Source of the DNA: Cinnamomum chago
Taxonomy: Eukaryota > Streptophyta > Magnoliopsida > Laurales > Lauraceae
Direction of reading: 5' to 3'
DNA length: 64,000 bases
NCBI GenBank assembly: GCA_038049695.1
Contig: CP142451.1
Span: forward strand, 10,290,001 to 10,354,000
In this document: positions 47,472 to 59,817 of the stretch, piece after piece
Layout of the letters: the number at the start of each line of letters is the position of its first letter
Position numbering within the stretch: position 1 is the stretch's first letter
Translations under genes and position numbers: made by a program
Notes under the pieces: generated by a model
What the model was told of the DNA's origin: nothing
The model's input: the letters and a program-made list of their open reading frames with translations, nothing else
The model's database searches: none

Positions 47472-48879
47472 CTGTATATGGCCAGAATAACTTGACCCAC
47501 ATAAAATATGGGCCGATCACATGTTAGGTAAAACGAGTCAAGTTAGGGTTGACCTGCCTAACTCGCATGACCTGTATGTAGTCTTTTATATTTATATTTA
47601 TTTTCATAAGAAATTATTACAGATAACATAGGATATGAATTTCTTTTTTTTTTTCTTTTGTGAGAATCCACGGTTTGGATTGCGAGGTAAAGCTTAGGAT
47701 CTCATGTAGATGTGACTTCTCCCTTCTTCACTCTTTATTTCGAGTTTGTGCAAATCCCTTAAATGAAGAAACATTGAAGGAGAATAAGGAAGAGTTTTCT
47801 TTACTTGCATGTAACATGAGATCAAGTTGACATTTGGGTCCTTTGCTAACCTTGCCGTCAAACCATTCTCCGGATATAAATCTACATCCCACTCTCTATT
47901 TAAGGCTTTAGTTTTGATAAACCCCAAATTAAAGGGTGGGAACGCCATAATGAGGACCGAGTATTGAAACCCAACTGTTCAAAGTAAACTTTTTTCAAGT
48001 ACATAGGACAATCTAAAATCTTATCTTCATCAAAGATAGTCCTACTGTTGGATTAATTGTTTGATAAAAAATATGATAATGAATATGCATATAGGATTTG
48101 TTATTTCTTTATGCAGAGAATCAATCTGACGGTAGAAATAACCCAGATTTAGGTGAAACTTCAAAATATCTCGTAAATAATAAGGGTGTTGGTATTAATG
48201 ATTGTGGATTTAATATGTATGGTCTATTGTGGTGTTTCACTCCATTTACATCACAATTTATAAAAGTCAAAGCCACACGTGCAAAAAAAAAAAAAAGGGC
48301 ACCCTTTTCTCCCTCAACAAGCGTACATGGAAAATTTCCACCTTTTTCTTCAATTCCACATTGTTAGTGCGGGTTTGTCTTTTTTCAATAATATTGTTAT
48401 TTTTTTTATAAATTATAATAACTTCTTATTTTTATTAATCAACTCCGTATATTAAATATTCATTTGGGTTTAGTTTTATTGCATATTGATTGTCATAAAA
48501 AAAAAAAAAAAAAACTTGGCCGCCATGTTAAAAGTACAATGCATAAATATAAAAAATAATAATAACAACAATAGTTATCGGGGTCAATAGTCCTAAAATA
48601 TAATTACTTTTATAAATACCTCCTAAATAAAGTCTAACTACTTAGCCAATATTCCAAACTAGTTTTAATACCCAATGTGGTTAGTGTCCATCCTCATCCA
48701 ACTAGTTTTAAGATTTTTTGGATAAATATTTATATGACCATGAAATAGTTATGTGGTGCACTGCTTAGGTTAGGTTGGCTGCTTGAAAAGCAAACAGTGT
48801 TGGGTTGGAGCCCCCCACAAGGTTACACGGGTCAGGCAAGGGAGTTATGGATTCCGAACTAACCCATTCAACAAAGGAA
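47472..48879. other. Intergenic sequence, no gene seen
   Basis: AT-rich DNA with A/T-tracts near 47643-47654 and 48498-48515. Nothing else was recognised before the promoter-side repeats of the next gene. Confidence 0.4.
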
Positions 48880-48968
48880 AACGAGTTTGGTAACTCTTCC
48901 CAGTAGAACGCTGTCGGAGAGAGAGAGAGAGAGAACGAGTTTGGTAACTCTTCCCAGTAGAACGCTGT

Positions 48969-49009
<41 letters not shown>
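48880..49009. repeat. 54-bp duplication ending in (GA)n, before a gene start
   Basis: AACGAGTTTGGTAACTCTTC plus CCAGTAGAACGCTGTCG followed by a GA run occurs at 48880 and again at 48934. The first GA run is short (about 48917-48933) and the second is 39 nt (48971-49009). The second ends 40 bp before the ATG at 49050, so it probably lies in the 5' leader. Confidence 0.9.
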
Positions 49010-49010
<1 letters not shown>

Positions 49011-49049
49011 AAAGGAGAAGGGAAGAAGCAGCAGAGAGGTAGAGGTTCC

Positions 49050-49521
49050 ATGGCGGATGACATGTTTCTAGGGTTACCACCTCCATCTGCGAAAAAACCC
49101 TCTCCTCCTCAAGTTGCAGAACCCAAGATCACCATTGAAAGACGTCATTCTCCAACTCCAGCTCCAATTATCAAGAGCGTACTTAAGAGAGACAAGCCTT
49201 CTACTGATCATCCCAAGACCCAAGGTAAAAAGCCCAAACATATCTTCATTTCTATTTCCTCTTCTCTCTGTTTTTTTTAATGGAATGTTTTGTCGTTGTA
49301 ATCCAACCTCATCTCCTATTTTAGGTACTAAGAATTTCATTTGATTATGGAAACCCTAGATGAAAGAGGACTGAAAAATCAGGAAAGTAAGGTTCTTGGG
49401 CTGTGATTTCTTGATCTTATGAAGGAAAATGGGGTGGAGAAATTAAGTAGGAAAACCCATTCCTTGGGAAATTTATGCAGAGAAATGCGCCCTTTTGAAA
49501 ACCCAGTTCTTGGAAATTGTG

Positions 49522-49578
<57 letters not shown>

Positions 49579-52500
49579 CGCACACACACAAATTTTCATC
49601 ACATAAAGACTATGTTTACTGATACGGGGCATTCCACATTAGCCTATTACACTCCAACTTTATGCCCTGAGAGTCGATATAATAAGATAATCTGAACATT
49701 GTTATATATAAGCGTGTGTACTGTCTGTTTATTGATCTGGGGCATTAGTCTGAGATCCAACTTTGTTTGCCCATGCCCCAAAAATGATCTAATTGGATAG
49801 TCTGAACATCATTGCTAGTGGGCGGGCAGGCGGGCGGGCGGGCATTTACCTGTTTGTGGTTGGGCAGTTGAAATCACCTAGTAAGAAGAGTTTTTGTGTC
49901 CATAGGCAGTCCTAGGTGTGTATGTATTCATCGTTTTATGAAGTGAATGGATTATTCTTCTTTCATAAGTTATTTGTTCCTTTTAGAGCAAATCTTTCCC
50001 AAAACTCGTGTTTTGATGATTAAAATTACTCAGAAGCTGATGCGGCACCTCAAAAACGTATAAGGTTTAAGACGACAGTGGATGCAACAGAAACACAAGT
50101 TATAGAAGCAATGCAGAAGATTGCATCGCACATCAAGAATCCTGCAAAGTTTAGCAAAGCATCAAAGCTTGCCTTACAACTTATTCAGGCTGGGAGTGTT
50201 AAAGAAGGAAACAGTAGTCATTTTTTAACTATGTTAGAGGCCGCAATGTCATCTCCTTCAGCTTGTACAGATCCTTCACTAAGAGCTGATTATCATTCCT
50301 TATTCTCAGCAGCCCAAGATGTTTCTGATGTAAGGTTTTGTTTTCTGTGTTAAAAATTTTATAATGAAAGGCCATTTTATTTTAACTGAATTGGAGGACA
50401 CGGTATTGTGTGTGTGCTTTCTTCTCAAGATATCCCTCTTTTTTTTTTCCAGTGTCTCAGTAAGCAGCAGAAATTTCAGTTGGCTACATGGACTATCAGG
50501 GCAGTGGTGGCTAATGATCTACACACAGATGACAGCTTTGTGGTATGATGTTAATTCATATAAACTTTTATAATATGTTTAGAAGCTGCAGCTTTAATGA
50601 GTACTGTGTTATAGTCTGGTATCAATATTCGAAACTGCTGTTGCATATAAATTAGTTTGAGACTGATCTATTTTTCCCCAAACAGTCACTTATTGCCGAG
50701 GTTTTTTTTTTCTCTGTAGGGTGCTAAAATATTGTAGAAGATACTCACATGGTGTCCTATACTATGGCTAGAAGTGTTCCATAGTCTATTAAATATTTGA
50801 AGTTTGAACACATATCACATTTACATGGTGATGTGTTATAGAAAGTGCTTTAATGATAATTAATAAGGCATGTCTTGCATCTTGCATTGCTTATGTTATG
50901 AACTAAAGTACTAAACCACAGAATGGAGTTTAGAGTATCTCATTCTAGAATTGCAATCTAGGTGCCACTACACTTATTAGTTATATTTGATACATAAAAG
51001 AATAACTAACTTGTTTTTTGTTGATAATGCATCTTAGGGCAATGTTCTTGTATGAGCAGACTGCATACTTTTCATATGCAGTCCCACTCGTGGTCATGGG
51101 GCCCACTTAGATCCCTACTAATCAGTGGGGGGTGGGGTACGTGGAAATGTCTCCTTATAGGTACGGGTCAACAAAAAGAAAAAAAAGAAAAAAGAGCCCA
51201 TTCATATCATCCCAGCCCTTGATTTAAATAGCAATAAAGTTTGCTTGGTCTTTTAACTATAGATTTCTTAGAGATTCAATCCAACAATGGATAAAGGTTT
51301 GGTGAGTGAAATTGGGCCTAGTGCCAGATCAAGAGGGAGGAGGGGTAGTTGTTGTTGTTGTTGGTTTTTTTTTTTTTTTCTTCTGGGGGTTGTTATTGTT
51401 TGCAGTGGCGGACCTAGGAATTTTGTTTAGGTGGGGCTAAATTTTTCTAGATTTTTTTTCTAGCAAAGTGAAAGAAAAATTATATTACATTTAAAAAAGG
51501 AAGAAAAAAAAAAGTAGTTAAAATTTAATTTCTATAATTTTATAAGGCCTTTTGATTTGATGAATGAGATTGAATAACTAGTACTGTTTAATGGGGGTAG
51601 GTGTAGAGTATCCAAAACACCCTCTTCATTCTTATATGGTTTTACACGTGCTTTGAGCAACATTGAGCTTTTTGTTGTACTTAGACATATATTGAGAAAA
51701 AAGAGTGGAACATTACAGCGCAGACCGATTACTAAAATCTGAGCCCTGCAAAGTAAACGCCTTCAAATGTATACGATATCAAGAATCAAAATTAATCTGA
51801 CTGTTCAATTGAATTTTTCATAAAAAAACGTGATTAACATAGTTTTTATGTATCTTTATTTCTATTTTTAATCAAACGATTAATCCAACAGGGGAACTGA
51901 CTCATATGGATATCTCCATACTAATGGGCCCGTGATGTTGGAATATGGAATTGGTTTCAAGGGTTCTTAAGTATTCCTATTTTATTTTTACTCCAAAGCA
52001 CTTGTCATTTCAAAAAGAAGACACTTTCCAAATGGCACTTCATCTCTCAAGACTCCCTTGAAGACTTTCTTAGTTTTTAGAAGTTTAATGCTTGTATGAC
52101 CCTACTATTCTAATTTTATTATATTATTTGTTTCAACATGTGTCTTAGCTATATTAGAGCCACACTTTCCAAATAAGTGTGCAACAGTGTGCAACATACA
52201 TAGACCAAAAATACGTGGGCCCACATGTGGAATTGCTACTTTCAGTTTATGGACAAAGGTAGAAAATATTTTGCAGGTGGGGCAGTCCTTTGGGAATAGC
52301 AAGGCCCATTATAATTTTTTGGGTTTTTTTCCGGCCCAGGTCCTCATCACCTGAGTCCGTCCCTGATTGTTTGTGTGTGGGTGTTTGTGGGTTGTGGGGG
52401 TGGTTTGAGCCCAAGTGCGCCCCACGGAGCTGGATTGCATGTAAGGTTTGCTCATAGGAGAACATTTCTCTTGCGTCTTATGAAGTGTAACTTGTAATAT

Positions 52501-55500
52501 CATAGGTATGCTTGAAACTTGATCCAAGACCTTTTGCATGTTTCTTTACTTGTTCCCTTACATCATTTCTTACTTATCCATTTTATGCTGCATTTTTTAT
52601 CTGAGATGAATATGTTGTTTCGGGAGGATCATGGTTAAAGGAGCTAGACACCACTTGGGTTTAACTGATGTGGGACAAACGAAACCTCCCTCACAAGTCA
52701 CAATACATGGACAAGGAAAACCAATTTTTTTTTTTCCTGTATTATAAATCCTCCAAAAGCAAGAGGCAAAGAGTATGCAATTGTGAGAGGAAATTCCAGA
52801 AGTAATCATAGATCCTCCCTTTACAGTAGCTTTTTAAGATTCGACATGGAGTGTGGAGTCGGCTAGTCGGGTAGAATTCTTCTTACACATGTCATCTCAA
52901 GTCTCTCTCTCTATACATATATATAGGGAAATATTCATGTGCATCCATCCCTCACCATGTTATGGTGAAGAACAACATAGTAGGGTTGCCTTTATAATAT
53001 ATCCGAACAATCCATACACATGAGACCCCCGTAAGTACACTAGACCCATTGAATTCTCACCTATCCAAATGGATTGGACCGCTGGATTGAGGGTCAATTT
53101 TTTTAGTTAAATATAAACTCGTTAAATTTGTGGGCCATGGAGAAATGGGTTAGAGACATGGGATTGACCCCAAATTTGATATATGGGCTCATCCAAGATG
53201 TCTCTTTCCATCCCCCATAAGTGCCATGATCAGTGGGTCCCTGGGTGGGCCCCATTAAGTTTGTCCCTGGTGAGGGAAGGATGCATAGGAATATCTATCT
53301 ATATATATAGAAAGATGCTCCTATGAGAGATATCTCTCACCTTACTATGAGAGATAAGGTGGGGGCCCTCACATTTAAGTTGTTGGCATTGGATATGTAT
53401 GTGAGGGCCCCCATCTTATCTCTCATAATAAGGTGATAGCATCTCTCATAGGAGCATCTCTCATATATATATATTTTATGGCTTACAGAACCTTCCACTC
53501 CACACCCATCAAAACCTCGAACTCAATCCCTTCTTCAGTTCAACCATGTCTAAACCGTCTGAAACCCATACTATTTTTAGGGAAACTGTCAATGTATTTA
53601 TTGTTCTGAAATATTCCGTTAAAATCCCTAATTAATTAAGTCATTACTACTCATGGCGGTTTCTCTTACTAGACATCCAGCTCATACTCCGAGTTGCAAA
53701 GGCCCTCTTCCCAAACACGCAGCCCAGACTCCCATGTCCCAAAGTCCATTTCTTCTCTCTCCAAAAATACTGCCCATACTCCAGACTTCCCAAATTCAGC
53801 GCGACTTGAGCTGCACTCGACTCGACCAAGCCACTGCTTTGAAGGCTATATAAAGGACATAGACTTAGGTATGGAGGAAAACCTCCAATTCATTTTTGAA
53901 GTGCATTGTTCAAAATAAAGGAAATATACTTGATCTCTCAATTGCGATCCACAAATTAAATATATGCTGGATGCAAGACCTTGTAAACCCTAAATATCCA
54001 CTTTAGATACCATAGAAGCAATCGTCGAATGTTGTCAAAGTAGAGAGCCTATAATGCTCATAATACATTTTCTATTTTGCTACTAATAGTTGAGACTTGT
54101 GAGAGCCTTTCATCACTTACTCAAATATGGCATCCTACCGGAGGATCGGAAAGATAAAGGTGCACTTCATAGATGGTTGCACCGTTTCTATCATAATGAG
54201 GAAATGGAAATGTTGTATTGACGATCTTATGGTTGTATCCTCTTCCTTAGTCTAATTGATGAGGCAATTAAATGCTCTCATCTAAGCTACATGACAGGAT
54301 CTGCAGCGCTCATCAACCTGGTCTGAAGATTTTGATGCTTGGTCGCTTTTGAGGAATGGGCTATCATTGGCCTACAATTATGGACTCTCTAGTATATGTA
54401 AGGTGCAAAGCATGTCAATATCATGCAAATTGTGCATCAAGTGAAAGACCATTACATCCGACAGCTCATCCGTGGCCTTTTTAGTCTTGAGGTGTAGACA
54501 TCATAGGTCCCATAAGTCCACCCTGTAGCTGAGGTCATCATTTCACATTAGTGGCCGTTGTTTTACTTTTCGAAGTGCACTGAAGTGGTCACCCTCACCG
54601 AAGTAAAGACTAAAAAGTGTCTTAAATTTCTTACAAGTACACTTGATTTACACAATTTTAAGACCACTGTTTCTAACGCTTTTGTGAGCAATACATAATT
54701 TTCAGACACTCATCTACGGCATCCCACTGGCTAATAGTCTAGTCAAGGCATTTATAAGATTAGCTGCGATATGTTGAAAAAGATAATTACTATGAACAAT
54801 GGGATTGTTCTACCAAAAAAAAAAAAAAAAAACAATCGGATTGGAGTGGCTGCGGGCTGTCTCCTATCCCTGAAGCCTGATGAGCATCCAGGATTGTTGT
54901 GATTGTCCAACTCAAGCTACATACATTCTCTGGCATGTGAAAGCAGAGCAGTGCTCTGGCTAGAGATCTTGATCGCATCGTTAAGAGTTACCCTTCAGAC
55001 TAAAATGATGGACAAATACAATGCTTTGATTGAGAAGGGGATGTGTTGACCACTCGTACATTCGAGTGGTAACATAATGAGAATAGGAACTTACACCTTC
55101 AGAAGTTGAGGTCCTCAATGGAAATTGATTGATAGCTAGTTAGAATATAGAAATTTATCAAACTCATTCAGCAGCAACATTTGACAAAAACAGATAAAAA
55201 GAAGGGTGAAATGGTGACCTGGTATTGGGTTGTAAAGAGATTGTGGTTTTGACTCTACAATCATAAGGAAAATTTAATACAAAATCCGAAGGCTCCCATG
55301 TAATCAATACAGTATATTTCTCTGGTGCTTGTAGCCTGATTGATCTAGAAGACATTAAACAGACAGTATCAATAATGGAAGATTATTAAAGAAACATTAT
55401 CTTATGAAGAAACAAGAGTGTCTGGCTATTGAGAAGAAAAAATGAAATCCTTAGGAAACAGATGCAACTGTGTCGGCCATGCCATCCTTCGCGAGGGCAC

Positions 55501-57792
55501 TCCTAATTATGCTGAATAAAAACCATCAAATCTGGAGGCTCCAATGCTTCCGATCTTTGTGAGTTCACTCTAGCAGTGCTGAGTGAGGACCTTCTCATCT
55601 TGAAGATCCATGCTCTTCTAAATCGCAATGTCCTCGACTGCTTTTGTCCGACATTCCTACTAGAATCCCCACTTTCAAAAGGCAATACTAAGATGAAAAG
55701 TTTAATTAATGTATTGGTTATCTTGACAGTCTTCTACTGCTTGTGAGGGTTTAACGATTCATTATTATACACATTGGACACTAGACCTCTTTTTCACGTT
55801 TCAGAAGACTGATTATTCATACCCTTTGTACTCCTGAAATTTCGTTCTTAGTTAAAACTATTGATATAAGTGCTTGTCTCAAGTTCCAATGGCTGGATAA
55901 AAAAATGAACCAAAAAAATTAGAGAAATAAATAAATAAAATGAAGCTGTTGTGGAGAAGGTGTGGGACACGTATATTCCAGATGAAAGATTTCAACAAGC
56001 TATGGGGATTGCCATTGACTGTAGAAGATTGGATCATATTGAACATTATTATTAGAAGTGATAGTGTTCATGAATGCTTTCTTATTGCATTTATATTCTT
56101 GTGCCTATGTAGAAAATTTCAGCATGATGGAACATGCATGCTCAAAATCACCGATACATGGAGCCATCATTGCAATGAACCTATGAAAACTGGCATCCAT
56201 GCATGGCAACTAAGAAATAACAATGAGTTCTTCTTGATTATTCATATTTCATTTTTATCTTTATATGTTTAAAATTAATGATGTTTATTTTTTTATTTAT
56301 GTTTATGTTGTCTTTCACATAATGTAGTCCTGCTTAACAATGATGTTATGGGGGGCATGCTAAAGTATCTGAAATGACATCACCTTTGATTTTTTATGTT
56401 TGACCATTTGATGCATGGTCTTCAACTGATGATGCCTAGTTTAATTGTGTTTTGGTTAATGGTTTATCTTCTAGTTCTCTAAAGCGGCTGGGAAGATAAA
56501 AGAATCTATATCTAGTCTTCCTGTTGCCAGTGAAAGTGATGATATAGAGGAAGCTGCAGCTCTGGCTACAGATGAAAACAAAGTAGCAGATACAGAGGAA
56601 CAAGATCTGGGGAACATGGCATCAACTGCATCTCCTGAACCCGATAAGAAAGAAGAGTCAGATCCATTTGGATTAGATGCTCTGCTGCCCCCAGCCACAA
56701 TTAAGAAGGAAGAGAGAACAAAGGGGAAAAAGGAGGCAGCATCTTTAAACAAAATGGCAGAGGACGAATCCAAGAGATCTCTTAAAACTAGAAGAGAAGC
56801 CTTAATTCTCTGTTTAGAGATTGCTGGACGGCGTTACAAAATTCCATGGTGAGATCTATAAGTGGTCATTTGAATACTTCTTTATATATATATATGAGCA
56901 AGTCTCTCCTAAGCTCAAGCTTAGGATAAGGTCAGCTCAAGTGTGTGGTGGGGCCCACATGGGGATGGGGGTTGGGGGGATTTTAAGGACTCCCTGAGAT
57001 GTTCCTCTCTGCAAAAAATTAACCCCAACTGTGATTTCTATCATCTCTATATGGGCCCAAAAGTTTAATGGTCAATAGTCCATTCGGATCGATATATATA
57101 TATATATCTTATATAAAACACTTTCAAGGCTTAACACCATGTTTGATATCATGGACCATGCAAATGACAACTTGGAATTTCATTGTAGTCTTGTTAAAAT
57201 CTTGTTTCTCAATCTTGACCCTGAAGGTGATCCTGCAAATGAAATATGAAGTAGTCAATTGCAGCTAGGGCCCTTGACCAGCTGGGCCGGGGTTTATTCG
57301 GGCCTGGACTTTGAATCAGTTGGGCGGGTGGGGCTTATTAGAAAGGTCCCCAGCTCTGCCAATTAACCCCTAATTTTAACCCATGGTTGACTTCCAAATT
57401 ATTTGGAATGAAAAATATGCCCTTTAAGGAGAACAAGTTTTTGGTACTCTTTAAGTGACCAACATCTGATTCTAGCCTATCTGTATGGTAATGGATTTGT
57501 CACTGTCATCTATGTTCTTGCTGTCAGGGCACAAACTGTCATCGATATCCTAGTGAAACATGCTTTTGACAATGTAGAGAGGTTCACTTCTCGACAAAGA
57601 GATGCGATTGAGAAACTTTGGGCATCCATACACGAACAGCACATACGAAGGAAACAAGGAAAATCGGTGACAGGGAAGCTTGACATGAATGCTTTTGAAT
57701 GGCTTCAGGAGAAATATGCGAGCGAGAAGATCAGCATTCGGCATGCTGTTGGTGGTGGGGGTGACCGTCGTGCACAGCAGTGGCTTGGTTAA
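49050..57792 (+). CDS. Conserved plant protein, function unknown (five exons)
   Basis: Exons: 49050-49224, 50034-50329, 50453-50542, 56475-56848 and 57528-57792. All GT/AG borders keep phase (175 + 296 + 90 + 374 + 265 nt), giving 399 aa. Residues 1-58 are Pro/Lys-rich and start MADDMFLGLPPPSAKKPSPP. Residues about 60-187 look helical (VIEAMQKIASHIKNPAKFSK, then a Leu-rich stretch, then QQKFQLATWTIRAVVANDLH). Residues about 195-285 are acidic and Lys-rich, probably disordered. The C-terminal 100 residues look well folded (RREALILCLEIAGRRYKIPW, then a stretch with RFTSRQRDAIEKLWASIHE, ending GGGGDRRAQQWLG). No signal peptide or membrane helix is seen. I recognise it as gene-like from composition and exon logic, not as a named family. 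A nuclear role is only a guess. Intron 3 is 5.9 kb and crowded with elements. Confidence 0.85.
49524..49576. repeat. (CT)n microsatellite in intron 1
   Basis: About 26 CT units, 300 bp after exon 1 of the unknown gene, followed by a short CACACA run. It is complementary to the (GA)n tract just upstream of the same exon. Confidence 0.95.
51403..52365. mobile_element. Non-autonomous hAT element, 963 bp
   Basis: Left end CAGTGGCGGACCTAGG and right end CTGAGTCCGTCCCTG are imperfect inverted repeats (about 12 of 16). The perfect 8-bp duplication ATTGTTTG flanks it (51395-51402 and 52366-52373). There is no transposase. It lies in intron 3 of the unknown gene. Confidence 0.87.
52926..53298. mobile_element. 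MITE of the GGGAAA...TGCATC family
   Basis: Left end GGGAAATATTCATGTGCATC followed by CATCCCTCACCA, and right end TGGTGAGGGAAGGATGCATA followed by GGAATATCTAT, are imperfect inverted repeats of about 30 bp. Like the MITE at 21013-21294 it is inserted in TA-rich sequence, and the two share their left-end sequence. Confidence 0.75.
53314..53458. mobile_element. 145-bp foldback element
   Basis: Arms of about 60 nt, starting GATGCTCCTATGAGAGAT and ending ATCTCTCATAGGAGCATC, pair almost fully; the inner arms meet at GGGGGCCCTCACAT / ATGTGAGGGCCCCC. The loop is about 20 nt. TA-rich flanks lie on both sides. It lies in intron 3 of the unknown gene, right next to the MITE at 52926. Confidence 0.85.
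54080..55060 (+). mobile_element. Tat-like Ty3/gypsy integrase relic
   Basis: Broken translation follows the order of a Tat/Ogre-type integrase. There is a GILPEDRKDKGALHR segment, then the zinc-finger/H2C2 region (CGAKHVNIMQ-like). An HPIRQLI/W-like block and TEVVTLTEVKTKKCLKFL follow, and then NSLVKAFIRL, which corresponds to the 'NGLAEAFNK' segment. Many stops and shifts show it is dead. No LTRs were found. It lies in intron 3 of the unknown gene. Confidence 0.65.
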
Positions 57793-59452
57793 CCATTTCT
57801 ATTGTATTACTGGCAATGGTAAGACATACACTTCAAGAGTCATATATTCAGAAGAGTCTATTTTGTTGTACAATTATTGCTGCTTTTTGGTAATGCCTGT
57901 AAAGCATCTGATTGGTTTAATTTGAGAAAATTCTCAATGACATTCTCTAGATGTAAAAACGAATTTATTGGTAAAAAGAAGAAACTATTCAACAATTCTG
58001 GCAGACCATTGGGACAATGTACTGCCCACAAGCACAAGCAATTAGAATTGTAAGAGCATCACCTTCTCAAAACTAATATGCTTCATCAGACATATTCATT
58101 CTCACCTTTGTGACCGTTTTGAATCTTGCACTATTTGTTTAACTTGCTATGTGGAAGCGAGATTCTAGAATCACAAATATCACCCATATTCTGTAGTATT
58201 ACTAAATGAATCAAGCTAACTATGATGGATTCTTGAGGAATTAAAAAATGTGGGAAATAAATTTGTGATTTTTGCCTTGTCCATGTGTTGTTAGAAAAGC
58301 TTTTCTTTATCCCATATCATTACAGTCAAGGGGCTTCTTTTACTGTTTATATTTTGATGGGCGAATAAAGTTTTGTGTGCAAATTGATGAAATGTGACTT
58401 AGGGAAGCTACATTTATGCATGCCTGTGCTGAGCCGACCTGCTGGGTTGGGTCAACTTGAGTAGAGGCATGGAATGATAGATGTGTTTGTGTGACTCCAT
58501 TATTGTCTTTTTTTTTCTTTTTTCTTCTTATTCGCTCTATTTTATTCCACAACTTTGGACAAACCAAAGAACTAAAGTAAACTCTGTCCTTATATTTTTG
58601 GAGGTGCCTTTATTTTAATTGTCACTTTTGGAACTTCCTTTTCACCCAAGTTGATATTTTGTCACAATATCATAGTCTGGGATGCACTGCTATAAGAATG
58701 GGAGAGTTTATAAGGGTGAAGACTGGGTACAATTGTCCCTCTAAAAAAGTAACCAAAAAAAAAAAAAAAAAAAAATGGAAAAAACCAAGTCTGTAAGATT
58801 TTTTACTTACCTTTTTCATGACTAATATAATTACTAATTTTTTAATTACTGATTAAGTATTGTTTTTCTAATATGATTTTTTACCCTCTTTTATTGATAA
58901 ACCTGTAAAAATCTAAAAACATTTACATTTTACAAATTTTTTTTGTTTTATTATTTCTCGTTCCTCATTATTTGTATTCCTGCGCTGGCTACGCATTGCG
59001 TGGGTTTTTCTGATAAGCAAATGACTAAAATAAAAATGAAAATATTCATCCAAGCCAAAATTGCTGAGGGCTTTTTTCTCACCGTCTTTTTACTTAATTG
59101 GCCAATGAGACCCATTAGCCTAAGCTCATATTTTAGCCCATTAACAAATTTCATCCATTCTTTTCTTTGCTAAATATGACCGGCTTTGCCACATTTTAAT
59201 TGGGCCTTTATTCACATCAAGACTAAGACAACCCTATATATCACAAGGGTATTCACCCACAACAAAAGCTAGTTAATGAAATGGAGGTAACCGTGGGTAC
59301 TTAAAGCACAAGGTCTAAACATGCATTCCTATACACTTTTTCAGCCGGACTTATACGGTGAACCTGGTATACCGTTTTGTGGTCCAATGGGATCTTGCAC
59401 CCTACCTATTTATTATCAGGATTGGAGCTAAGCAGGTTTGAAAACAGAGACT
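57793..59452. other. 3' flank of the unknown gene and spacer
   Basis: Probable 3' UTR near 57793-58060, then AT-rich DNA with an A-tract (58757-58777). No gene supported. Confidence 0.4.
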
Positions 59453-59468
59453 AAATCCATCCTACTAC

Positions 59469-59647
59469 GAGACCGGGTGGCTCAAGTGGTTTCGGGACAT
59501 ATCGTCAATCTGACCCTTGTCCCCACTTACCTGCTCGGGCCGCTCCTGATGATTTCTAAGCTATTGTTAGGTCCGTAGGAACTAGTTTGGCCATAAGATC
59601 GAGATACCCTATCATATTATAAGAAAAAGTAAAAAATAAAAAATAAA
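59469..59647 (+). mobile_element. SINE with 16-bp target duplication
   Basis: Perfect direct repeat AAATCCATCCTACTAC at 59453-59468 and 59648-59663. The head, GAGACCGGGTGGCTCAAGTGG, has an A-box-like TGGCTCAAGTGG. The B box is not clear. The tail is (AAAAAT)-like. It sits about 110 bp upstream of the PPR start codon, in the likely promoter. Confidence 0.87.
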
Positions 59648-59751
59648 AAATCCATCCTACTACAAACCAGACTCGGGTCGGTTAGGGCTGACCTAGCCCA
59701 AGAGACCTGCCTGCCATAACCATAGAGTACAGCACAAACAACATTCTCACC

Positions 59752-59817
59752 ATGAAGATTTCAAAATCACTGAATGCCTCCGATCTCAGAGAAACCCATT
59801 CCCGCCATTTCATTTGA
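59752..59817 (+). other. Upstream ORF overlapping the PPR start
   Basis: An ATG at 59752 opens a 21-codon frame that ends at TGA 59815-59817, overlapping the PPR ATG at 59774 in another frame. If the transcript begins upstream of 59752, this could reduce PPR translation. Whether it does is unknown. Confidence 0.5.

Noticed and set aside
48845..49086. Frames with Ser-Leu repeats on the minus strand
   Set aside because: They translate the GA/CT microsatellites and are not protein-like.
56883..57110. Possible MITE between two AT runs in the unknown gene
   Set aside because: Only a local palindrome (CCTAAGCTCAAGCTTAGG) at one end; no terminal inverted repeat pair.
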